Assembly (NCBI GenBank): GCA_012517755.1
Contig: JAAYUH010000184.1
Location: forward strand, 1-5,252
DNA length: 5,252 bases
Source: a bacterium
GTDB lineage: Bacteria > Caldisericota > Caldisericia > B22-G15
Direction of reading: 5' to 3'
This document shows positions 1 to 5,252 of this stretch, piece by piece. A program made the translations under genes and the position numbers. The notes under the pieces were generated by a model. That model was not told the origin of the DNA. It did no database searches and saw only the letters and a list, made by a program, of their open reading frames with translations. The stretch's first letter is position 1, and each line of letters starts with the position of its first letter.

Positions 1-217
1 AAATGGAAAACCTTGTTGGTCAAGTAATTGTTGGGAGGGAAAAGTAACTATTGAGATTTCAAATACAACACCACTACCTGTAAAGGTTTATGCAAATGAA
101 GGTATTGCACAGATTCTTTTCCTTGAAAGCGACGAAGAGTGCGAGGTAAGTTATAAAGATAAAAAAGGAAAATACGATAAACAAGATGGAATTGTTCTTC
201 CACTTATTGATAAATAA
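1..217 (+). CDS. dcd: dCTP deaminase, C-terminal fragment (5' end outside window)
   Basis: Reading from base 2 gives 71 residues and a TAA at 215-217. The enzyme deaminates dCTP to dUTP, feeding dTMP synthesis in the cytosol. From about residue 11 the fragment matches the family's C-terminal half: WEGKVTIEISNTTPLP (11-26), then YANEGIAQILF (30-40), a core beta-strand region, then EVSYKDKKGKYDKQDGIVLP (48-67). The last stretch is the Gly/Tyr/Gln-rich tail that closes over the bound nucleotide. The first ten residues (NGKPCWSSNC) match less well. The family usually reads something like EPxWEG just before this point, whereas here a CW pair occurs twice, 5 residues apart, possibly from a 15-bp tandem duplication. 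The frame is open to the window edge, so the gene is probably intact, but the N-terminal part is unseen. It is convergent with the minus-strand operon and its stop is 46 bases from the deaminase stop. Confidence 0.88.
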   Translation, partial: NGKPCWSSNCWEGKVTIEISNTTPLPVKVYANEGIAQILFLESDEECEVSYKDKKGKYDKQDGIVLPLIDK

Positions 218-237
218 TCAATAATCCATATAAGAGT

Positions 238-270
238 ATGTCATTTTGGTGTCAAACACCATATTAACAT
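238..270. repeat. 33-bp palindromic repeat, copy 1 (RAYT-associated REP-like element)
   Basis: The left arm is ATGTCATTTTGGTGT (238-252), the loop CAA (253-255) and the right arm ACACCATATTAACAT (256-270). Twelve of 15 arm positions pair; the inner GGTGT/ACACC stem is perfect. It lies between the convergent dcd and deaminase genes and overlaps the last codons of the deaminase: its Cys codon (269-267) and TAA stop (266-264) are both inside the right arm. It shares its right arm exactly with copy 3, but the loop is CAA rather than TTG. It could also fold in the RNA at the end of either transcript, but no clear T-run follows on either strand, so a terminator call is not supported. Confidence 0.85.
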
Positions 271-1613
271 ATCAATCTTTTTGAAATTTTATTCTGTTTT
301 CTTGTAAATTCAGTTTCGTCCAATTTTACAAACTCACCTTTTTCTATAATAATCTCTCCATTTATCATTGAAAAATCAACCTTTTTTACATCAAGAAAAA
401 CAGGAACTGTTATTAAATCGTTCAATCCACCAGATAATTCAATTTTATCTAAATCAAACATTATTAAATCAGCTGCTTTCCCTTCTTCTATCGAACCTAT
501 ATAATCATCCATTCTTAAAACCTTTGCTCCACCAATGGTTGCGAATTTTAAAACATCTCTTGCAGTTATCTTATCGCTTCCATATTTTACTCTCTGTAAT
601 AAAAGTGCATTCCTTATCTCTTGAATAAAATTGCCAGTGTCATTACTTGAACTTCCATCAACTGCAAGGCCTATTCTTATCTTATCTTTTAACTCCACAA
701 CCCTTGCAATTCCAGACCCAAGCTTCATATTTGATGTGGGACAATGAGCCATTCCTATATCACCTCTCTTAAGTTTTTCAATATCTTCATCACTTAAATG
801 AACCATATGAGCAAACCATACATTTGGATTTATCCAACCTATACTTTCCATATAATCAACTGGTCTTAAATTGAATTTTTCAAGACAAAAAATTTCTTCA
901 TCAACTGTCTCGGCAAGGTGTGTATGCAATAAAACATTATATTTTTTACTCAATTTTAAACTCCGAATCATTATGTTTTTTGTAACTGAAAATGGAGAAC
1001 AGGGTGCTATTGCTATTCTTAACATTGAATATTTTTCAGGGTTATGATATTTTTCAATCATATCCTCTGTATGTTTTAATATTTCATCATCATTTTGGAC
1101 CACACTATCTGGTGGTAATCCACCATCTTTTTTTGATAATGACATCGAACCTCTTGTTGGATGGAATCTTATTCCTGTTAATTTTGCTCCTTCTATTTGA
1201 GCATCAAAAATTTTTGTATTTCCATTTGGAACTAAATAGAGATGGTCAGTTGTTGTTGTTACTCCTGTTTTCATCATCTCCATTATCGCCACAATTGTTG
1301 AGATATACACAGCTTCTTCATCAATATATTTCCACTTCTCGTAAAGATAGGTAAGCCAATCAAAAAGTTTTAAATCATTTACCTCTTTTATATTTCTAAA
1401 AAGTGATTGATAGAAGTGGTGGTGAGTATTAACAAAGCCAGGTAGCATAAGTTTTCCTTTTCCATCAATAACTCTATCAAAATTACTATCTGGTTTGTTT
1501 TTACCAACATATCTAATAATATTATCTTCAACAACAACATATCCATTTCCAATCTCATATCCATCTTTATTCATTGTTCCAATCATTGTTACATCATCAA
1601 ACAATATTTTCAT
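264..1613 (-). CDS. 8-oxoguanine deaminase-type amidohydrolase (TRZ/ATZ family)
   Basis: This is a predicted cytosolic metal-dependent deaminase that converts 8-oxoguanine to urate and ammonia. The start chosen is the ATG at 1613-1611 (449 residues), because GGAGG lies 5 bases upstream; an in-frame ATG at 1625 adds four residues but would place that GGAGG inside the gene. Numbered from the chosen start, the (beta/alpha)8 amidohydrolase motifs are NTHHHFYQ (62-69, metal ligands His64 and His66), HTHLAET (230-236, His232 and Glu235 of the HxxE motif), AHMVH (268-272, His269), AHCPTSNMKLGSG (289-301) and VDGSSSND (318-325, metal ligand Asp319). The stretches RGSMSL (154-159) and GGLPPDSVVQ (164-173), plus the HLAETxDE sequence, are typical of 8-oxoguanine deaminases rather than SsnA, guanine deaminase or atrazine hydrolases. 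Length is normal for the family. It is the last gene of the minus-strand run, downstream of a molybdenum hydroxylase, which supports a purine role. The final Cys codon and stop come from palindrome copy 1. Exact substrate is inferred, not proven. Confidence 0.9.
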   Translation of the reverse strand: MKILFDDVTMIGTMNKDGYEIGNGYVVVEDNIIRYVGKNKPDSNFDRVIDGKGKLMLPGFVNTHHHFYQSLFRNIKEVNDLKLFDWLTYLYEKWKYIDEEAVYISTIVAIMEMMKTGVTTTTDHLYLVPNGNTKIFDAQIEGAKLTGIRFHPTRGSMSLSKKDGGLPPDSVVQNDDEILKHTEDMIEKYHNPEKYSMLRIAIAPCSPFSVTKNIMIRSLKLSKKYNVLLHTHLAETVDEEIFCLEKFNLRPVDYMESIGWINPNVWFAHMVHLSDEDIEKLKRGDIGMAHCPTSNMKLGSGIARVVELKDKIRIGLAVDGSSSNDTGNFIQEIRNALLLQRVKYGSDKITARDVLKFATIGGAKVLRMDDYIGSIEEGKAADLIMFDLDKIELSGGLNDLITVPVFLDVKKVDFSMINGEIIIEKGEFVKLDETEFTRKQNKISKRLIC

Positions 1614-1618
1614 CTTTT

Positions 1619-1623
1619 CCTCC
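1619..1623 (-). promoter_or_regulatory. Ribosome binding site that sets the deaminase start
   Basis: On the minus strand GGAGG (1623-1619) is followed by AAAAG and then the ATG at 1613. Spacing of 5 bases is good. The site directly abuts palindrome copy 2, and the palindrome's last bases plus the first G of this site create the upstream ATG at 1625, which is therefore probably not the true start. Confidence 0.75.
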
Positions 1624-1656
1624 ATGTTATTTTGGTGTTTGACACCAAAATAACAT
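1624..1656. repeat. 33-bp perfect palindrome, copy 2 (between RAYT and deaminase)
   Basis: The left arm ATGTTATTTTGGTGT (1624-1638) and right arm ACACCAAAATAACAT (1642-1656) are exact reverse complements around the loop TTG (1639-1641). This is the only perfect copy of the three. It fills almost the whole gap between the RAYT stop (1658-1660, one base away) and the GGAGG of the deaminase. Including flanks, bases 1619-1659 match 2495-2535 (around copy 3) at 39 of 41 positions, in the same orientation. Confidence 0.92.
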
Positions 1657-1657
1657 T

Positions 1658-2488
1658 TTATTCTTCATAAAGTGGAATTATTTTTAGTAAATTATAATAA
1701 TATTTTATATAGTCTGGATTATTCTGTAATTCTGTTTCAACTTTTAAATTTATTCTTGATAATTGAGTTTTTGAGATATTGAATAATTTACTTATTTCAT
1801 CTAAACTAAATTTTCTGTCAGTAAGGTAATAAATTAATAAATTTCTTAATACTTTATTTTCAAACATTTTTTCACCAAAATTATTTATCAGGTTCAATAT
1901 ATATTTCTTATTTTCATCATTTTCAATTATATTATGTTCCTGTTTTTTGTATAAATTTAAGATTTCATTAATATATTCTTTATAATTATCTATTGAAATT
2001 GAAATTGAATTTAAAAATTCTTCTAAGTTTATTAAACTGTTATTTTTTTTCTTAATAATTGAACTATAACTACTCCATCTGTAATCTTCGGGATCAATAA
2101 CAATATTTGCCTCAACTGGATTTAAGTGTATATATCTCGACACATTTAATAAATAATTTTCATCATTTATTAAATAGCTTTTAAACCTATGTATAAATAA
2201 ATTACCTATCCTAAAATATTTAAGATTATAATATTTTGCATATTTTGTATTTATTACTTGTATAAAATTAGATAATGTTGGCTGTTTTATCTTTAATAAC
2301 ATATGATAGTGGGTTTTCATTAAACAATATGAAAATATATCTATTAAATATTTTTTACTTTCTACTTCTAAGATTTTCAGGAAATATATATAATCATTAT
2401 CCTCTTTAAAAATTTCTATTTCACTAATACCTCTCGAAATTACATGATAAACTCCATTTTCAACAATTAATCTTGGTTTTCTTGGCAT
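1658..2488 (-). CDS. REP-associated tyrosine transposase (RAYT, Y1/HUH family)
   Basis: This is a 276-residue single-strand DNA endonuclease/transposase relative of the IS200/IS605 TnpA proteins, expected to bind and cut hairpins of the REP type. The N-terminus MPRKPRL...YHVISRG (1-20) is typical of RAYTs. The HUH metal motif is in YCLMKTHYHMLLKI (54-67), with His60 and His62. GNLFIHRFKS (95-104) follows, then NYLLNVSRYIHLNP (111-124), which carries the catalytic Tyr; Tyr119 aligns with the family nucleophile by my recollection of the E. coli protein, Tyr112 being the alternative. WSSY (138-141) closes the Y1 domain. The C-terminal 100 residues are an extension with a probable helix-turn-helix (about 223-247, FSLDEISKLFNISKTQLSRI) that may help recognise the repeat. 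GGAGGT 5 bases upstream supports the start. It lies exactly between palindrome copies 2 and 3, the likely substrates, and is much richer in AT than its neighbours. All catalytic residues are present, so it is probably functional. Confidence 0.92.
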   Translation of the reverse strand: MPRKPRLIVENGVYHVISRGISEIEIFKEDNDYIYFLKILEVESKKYLIDIFSYCLMKTHYHMLLKIKQPTLSNFIQVINTKYAKYYNLKYFRIGNLFIHRFKSYLINDENYLLNVSRYIHLNPVEANIVIDPEDYRWSSYSSIIKKKNNSLINLEEFLNSISISIDNYKEYINEILNLYKKQEHNIIENDENKKYILNLINNFGEKMFENKVLRNLLIYYLTDRKFSLDEISKLFNISKTQLSRINLKVETELQNNPDYIKYYYNLLKIIPLYEE

Positions 2489-2493
2489 TCAAT

Positions 2494-2499
2494 ACCTCC
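2494..2499 (-). promoter_or_regulatory. Ribosome binding site of the RAYT gene
   Basis: GGAGGT (2499-2494 on the minus strand), then ATTGA, then the ATG at 2488. Like the site in front of the deaminase, it abuts the outer end of the palindrome directly, so the sequence AACATGGAGG is shared by both junctions. Confidence 0.75.
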
Positions 2500-2532
2500 A
2501 TGTTATTTTGGTGTTTGACACCATATTAACAT
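2500..2532. repeat. 33-bp palindromic repeat, copy 3 (between hydroxylase and RAYT)
   Basis: The left arm ATGTTATTTTGGTGT (2500-2514) is identical to copy 2. The loop is TTG (2515-2517). The right arm ACACCATATTAACAT (2518-2532) is identical to the right arm of copy 1, and two mismatches break the otherwise perfect pairing. The right arm overlaps the 3' end of the catalytic-subunit gene and carries its last Cys codon (2531-2529) and TAA stop (2528-2526). Confidence 0.9.
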
Positions 2533-4838
2533 TTTTGAGAATGAAGGGCGAAGAAGACACGTTCGGGTGTTGCTGGAATATGCTTGATTCTTTTTCCTGT
2601 AGCATTAAAAATTGCATTTGTTATTGCTGGTGCGATGGGAACCATTGTTGTTTCTCCAATACCTTTTGAACCATAAGGTCCTAACTCTTCAAAACTCTCT
2701 ATTGGTATTGTTTCAATTTGATAAGGTGAATCCATTGAAGTAGGAATTAAATAAGTTGAAAAATTCTTCACAAGAAATTCACCATTTTTTATTATCACAT
2801 CTTCCATCAATGCATATCCCATCCCCATAACAATTCCACCTTCAGATTGGCCTTCAAAACCAATTTTATTTACAACCCTGCCACCGTCTATCAAATTAAC
2901 TGCTTTTATTAAATTTGTTTTTCCTGTTAAAATATTAACCTCAACAAGTGCAATAGCGCCAGAAAAACTAAAAATATAATGAGGTAATCCAAAAGCACCA
3001 GGTATTTTTGTTTTTGAGGTTGGAAAATTAAAGTGACCCTCAGTTTTTGGCAGTTTCCTTTTCTCATATAAAATTTCTGCTAAATCTTCATAAGTTGTAA
3101 TTTTTTCATCATTTAAATTTTTGAATATTCCATCCTCAATTTTAATTTCATCTGTGGGTATATTAAAAATTTCATTAACCTCTTTTTTTAAAATATCAAT
3201 CATTTTTTTAGAAGATATCTCTATTGCTCTTCCACTTCTATATGTTGCTCCTGAAGCTGTTGTTGTTCCACAATCAGGAGTTAAAAATGTGTCACCTGTA
3301 ATGATAAAAACTTTATCCTCATCAGAAATTTTTAAAGCTTCAAGAGCAATTAATTTTAAAGTTGTTTTCATCTGTTGTCCAATTTCAACACTTCCAGAGT
3401 AAACATTAAATCCTCCATCTCTTCTCATCTCTATCCAGCAGGCACCATAATCTGGAAGACCAACACCAAGGCCAGTTCCCTGATAAGAGATTGCTATTCC
3501 AACTCCATATTTTTTGTATTTACTACTATCTATTTTAATTTTTTCTCTATCTTTATATAAAGGATGTTTTTCAATTTCATCAAGAATTTTCTTTAATCCA
3601 ATACTTGTTTCTATTCTACTTCCTATTCCGGTTTCGTCACCTTTTTCTAAAATATTTTTTCTTCTTAATTCTATTGGATCTAAGTTCAATTTTTCTGCAA
3701 TTTCATCCATCTGTGATTCCATAGCAAAAGTCACTTGATTAACTCCAAAACCCCTGAATGCACCAGAAACCCCATTGTTTGTATAAATACAAAAACCTTC
3801 AACATGAGTGTTTGGAACTCTATATGGACCACAGGAGTGTTCAACTGCAAGATTAACTATTGGTCCACCAAGAGATGCATAGGCTCCAGTATCAGCATAT
3901 ATATATACTTCATTTGCCGTTAGAGTTCCATCTTTTTTCACTCCGGTTTTATATCTTAAAATCATTGGATGTTTTTTCCATGAAAAAACCAAAGACTCAT
4001 CTCTTGTTATTTCCATTTTTACTGCTCGTTTTGTATGATATGCAAGAAGAGCAAGATGTATCTGAGTTGTTATTTCATCTTTACCACCAAATCCTCCTCC
4101 TATTGGTTCATTAATAACCCTAACCTTTCTTGGATCAAAAGCAAGTACTCTTGCGATTTGAATTTGATCTCTGAATGGATATTGTCCGCCACAAAAAACT
4201 GTAATCATATCTTCACTCTCATCATAATACGCAAATCCACTTTCAGTTTCTAAATATGCATGTTCCTGTCTACCTGTTTTATATTCATTTTCAATAATTA
4301 AGTCAGATTCTTTAAAACCTTTTTCAATATCTCCCTTATTAATAACTGTATGAAGATGAATATTTCCATTATCGTGAACTTTTGGTGAATCCTTTTCCAT
4401 TGCCTTAAGAGGATCTTCAACAACAGGTAAGGGTTCATATTCAACTTCTATTAAATCTATAGCTTTATCTAAAAGTTCTTTTGTCTCACAAGCAACAAGA
4501 GCGATAGCATCTCCTGTATATCTAACCTTGTCATAACATAAGACTGGTTGATCCTGAATTGCTATACCAAAACCATTTAAGCCTGGAATATCTTTATAGG
4601 TTAAAACAGCGATAACCCCATTAAGTTCCAAAGCCTTAGAAACATCTATTTTTTTAATTAAAGCATGAGGATATTTGCTTCTTAAAACTTTTCCCCATAT
4701 TATATTTTCAGTATATTGATCTGAAGGGTATTTTATTTTTCCTGTTACTTTTTCTTTTGAAAGGAGCTGTGTAACTTTTTTCCCAATCCATTTTTCTTTC
4801 TCTATTTTTTCTACCTTTTTTTCAATTTTTATATTCAT
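2526..4838 (-). CDS. Xanthine dehydrogenase-family molybdopterin-binding subunit
   Basis: This 770-residue protein has the usual length of a separate molybdenum catalytic subunit of a xanthine dehydrogenase-type hydroxylase. Residues 18-140 form the N-terminal a/b hammerhead domain (SKEKVTGKIKYPSD at 27-40; YTGDAIALVA at 107-116). The molybdopterin-binding part follows: GGGFGGK (247-253), GAFRGFG (359-365), VEIGQQM (484-490), GDTFLTPDCGTTTASG (515-530), FEGQSEGGIVMG (661-672) and KGIGET (725-730), where Glu729 is the catalytic base. Gly359 replaces the active-site Cys of CO dehydrogenase CoxL, so this is not a CO dehydrogenase. By my alignment to bovine xanthine dehydrogenase, purine-binding Glu802 corresponds to Asp254 and Arg880 to Leu330, so xanthine itself is not assured as substrate. 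The gene starts 2 bases after the FAD-subunit stop, with a GAGGT site inside the end of that gene, suggesting translational coupling. The last Cys and stop lie in palindrome copy 3. An 8-oxoguanine deaminase downstream favours a purine substrate. Confidence 0.93.
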   Translation of the reverse strand: MNIKIEKKVEKIEKEKWIGKKVTQLLSKEKVTGKIKYPSDQYTENIIWGKVLRSKYPHALIKKIDVSKALELNGVIAVLTYKDIPGLNGFGIAIQDQPVLCYDKVRYTGDAIALVACETKELLDKAIDLIEVEYEPLPVVEDPLKAMEKDSPKVHDNGNIHLHTVINKGDIEKGFKESDLIIENEYKTGRQEHAYLETESGFAYYDESEDMITVFCGGQYPFRDQIQIARVLAFDPRKVRVINEPIGGGFGGKDEITTQIHLALLAYHTKRAVKMEITRDESLVFSWKKHPMILRYKTGVKKDGTLTANEVYIYADTGAYASLGGPIVNLAVEHSCGPYRVPNTHVEGFCIYTNNGVSGAFRGFGVNQVTFAMESQMDEIAEKLNLDPIELRRKNILEKGDETGIGSRIETSIGLKKILDEIEKHPLYKDREKIKIDSSKYKKYGVGIAISYQGTGLGVGLPDYGACWIEMRRDGGFNVYSGSVEIGQQMKTTLKLIALEALKISDEDKVFIITGDTFLTPDCGTTTASGATYRSGRAIEISSKKMIDILKKEVNEIFNIPTDEIKIEDGIFKNLNDEKITTYEDLAEILYEKRKLPKTEGHFNFPTSKTKIPGAFGLPHYIFSFSGAIALVEVNILTGKTNLIKAVNLIDGGRVVNKIGFEGQSEGGIVMGMGYALMEDVIIKNGEFLVKNFSTYLIPTSMDSPYQIETIPIESFEELGPYGSKGIGETTMVPIAPAITNAIFNATGKRIKHIPATPERVFFALHSQKC

Positions 4839-4840
4839 AT

Positions 4841-5252
4841 TTAACCTCTCATATCTAATAAATAGTTCAATGATTCAAAAACAAGATATTTACTAACTTC
4901 AGTCCTATATTCTCTACTACCTCTAACATCTGTAATAGGATTAATATCTTTTTCTACTTCATTACAAATTTTTAGAATTTCCTCTCTTTTATAGGTATTC
5001 AAATTTTTTATTCTATCTTCAACTTTTTTTGCTCTTACAACAGTTGGAGATACAGAACCAAGAGAAATTTTTATATCATCAATTTTTCCATTCACTTTTT
5101 TTATTTTTATGCAACTCGATGCTATTGCTATTGTTAAGGCATTTCTCTGACCGAGTTTATTAAAAAATCCAGATTCATTCTTTTTCCATTTCTTTACAAT
5201 TATTTTAGTTAAGATCTCATCCTCTTTTAAAATAGTTTTACCAGGACCTTTA
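4841..5252 (-). CDS. Molybdenum hydroxylase FAD-binding subunit, C-terminal fragment
   Basis: Frame continuing to the right edge gives 136 residues before the TAA at 4843-4841. This is the C-terminal part of the medium, FAD-carrying subunit (XdhB/CoxM/PucC type) that passes electrons between the 2Fe-2S clusters and FAD/NAD. The start KGPGKTILKEDEILTKIIV (1-19) matches the end of the FAD-binding domain (family pattern GPGKTxLxPxEIL). KLGQRNALTIAIAS (32-45), KISLGSVSPTVVRAKKVE (61-78) and DVRGSREYRTEVSKYLV (108-124) are the CO-dehydrogenase flavoprotein C-terminal domain. A GTG at 5095 can be read as a start but sits in the middle of this domain, so it is not the real one; the true start is beyond the window. 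It is the upstream partner of the catalytic subunit in the same operon. The 2Fe-2S subunit is not visible here. Confidence 0.9.
   Translation of the reverse strand, partial: KGPGKTILKEDEILTKIIVKKWKKNESGFFNKLGQRNALTIAIASSCIKIKKVNGKIDDIKISLGSVSPTVVRAKKVEDRIKNLNTYKREEILKICNEVEKDINPITDVRGSREYRTEVSKYLVFESLNYLLDMRG
4844..4848 (-). promoter_or_regulatory. Ribosome binding site of the catalytic subunit, inside the FAD-subunit gene
   Basis: GAGGT (4848-4844) overlaps the last Arg-Gly codons of the FAD subunit and is followed by TAAAT and the ATG at 4838. The TAA of the upstream gene therefore lies between the site and the start, an arrangement typical of translational coupling between subunits made in equal amounts. 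Confidence 0.7.

Larger units (their letters stand above)
1624..2532 (-). mobile_element. Candidate RAYT-palindrome unit inserted in the purine operon
   Basis: A RAYT gene is bracketed tightly by two copies of the same palindrome in direct orientation, with matching flanks (1619-1659 and 2495-2535, 39 of 41 identical). No accessory gene such as tnpB is present. GC content drops sharply inside: six 60-base lines counted by hand in the RAYT (1681-1860 and 2041-2220) contain 71 G/C of 360, against 122 of 360 in six lines from the two neighbouring genes (541-600, 661-720, 2581-2700, 2821-2880, 3061-3120). Upstream and downstream genes belong together functionally, so the RAYT looks like the intruder. 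The exact boundaries are uncertain, since either one palindrome pre-existed or both came with the gene. RAYTs are often single-copy domesticated genes, so current mobility is not implied. Confidence 0.5.

Noticed and set aside
238..280. Rho-independent terminator at copy 1 between the convergent genes.
   Set aside because: A hairpin is present, but it is not GC-rich and no U-run follows directly on either strand; the T-rich stretch at 276-282 is too far from the stem.
264..1625. SsnA or guanine deaminase identity for the amidohydrolase.
   Set aside because: The NTHHHFYQ, RGSMSL, GGLPPDS and HLAETxDE signatures fit 8-oxoguanine deaminase; SsnA, as I recall it, reads SHNHFYSG at the first metal site.
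238..2532. Integron-like cassette array, because each gene is followed by a palindrome.
   Set aside because: The ends begin GTTATTT, not the GTTRRRY core of attC; the palindromes are short and nearly symmetric, no integrase is seen, and neighbouring genes form a metabolic operon.
238..2532. CRISPR array.
   Set aside because: Three repeats separated by whole genes of about 0.8 to 1.4 kb, with palindromic symmetry far beyond normal CRISPR repeats and no spacers or cas genes.
1624..2532. Complete IS200/IS605 insertion sequence.
   Set aside because: The protein resembles RAYTs with a C-terminal extension rather than the shorter IS200 TnpA (about 150 residues), no tnpB is present, and the ends are copies of one palindrome rather than distinct left and right ends.
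368..4253. Several plus-strand open frames of 61 to 120 codons lying over the minus-strand genes.
   Set aside because: They are antisense shadows of well-recognised genes, have odd low-complexity composition and lack convincing ribosome binding sites.
2526..4838. Aerobic CO dehydrogenase large subunit (CoxL).
   Set aside because: The active-site Cys motif of CoxL is absent; the corresponding stretch reads VSGAFRG.
4841..5095. An independent 84-residue small gene starting at the GTG at 5095.
   Set aside because: The frame stays open to the right edge and the extra residues complete a recognisable flavoprotein C-terminal domain.

Overview
The window is AT-rich bacterial DNA. Proteins are rich in Lys and Ile, genes have clear GGAGG-type ribosome binding sites, and spacers are short. 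Genus or phylum cannot be fixed from this sequence. The gene mix (molybdenum hydroxylase, 8-oxoguanine deaminase, RAYT transposase, dCTP deaminase) fits many low-GC or uncultivated bacterial lineages.

Layout. On the plus strand, bases 1-217 hold the 3' end of a dCTP deaminase gene (dcd), which converges on a minus-strand gene run. Reading the minus strand from the right edge leftwards: (i) the C-terminal 136 residues of a molybdenum-hydroxylase FAD subunit, cut by the window edge; (ii) the 770-residue molybdopterin-binding catalytic subunit of a xanthine dehydrogenase-family enzyme, 2 bases downstream; (iii) a 276-residue REP-associated tyrosine transposase (RAYT, Y1/HUH type); (iv) an 8-oxoguanine deaminase-type amidohydrolase. 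The hydroxylase subunits and the deaminase look like one purine-oxidation operon: the hydroxylase may convert purines to oxopurines and the deaminase makes urate from 8-oxoguanine. The 2Fe-2S subunit expected for such an enzyme is not in the window and may lie beyond the right edge. No gene-free stretch exceeds 300 bases.

The unusual part is a 33-bp palindrome (15-bp arms, 3-nt loop, core GGTGT-nnn-ACACC) present three times, once at the 3' end of each complete minus-strand gene: 238-270 after the deaminase, 1624-1656 after the RAYT, and 2500-2532 after the hydroxylase. The RAYT gene sits exactly between two of them. The matching flanks extend to 41-bp near-identical direct repeats that include the GGAGG ribosome binding site of the next gene. 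The RAYT is also much poorer in GC than its neighbours (about 20% versus about 34% in hand-counted samples). The best reading is a RAYT-palindrome unit that entered a purine operon while leaving each gene with its own stop and ribosome binding site. In two of the three copies the palindrome arm itself supplies the last Cys codon and the TAA stop of the upstream gene.
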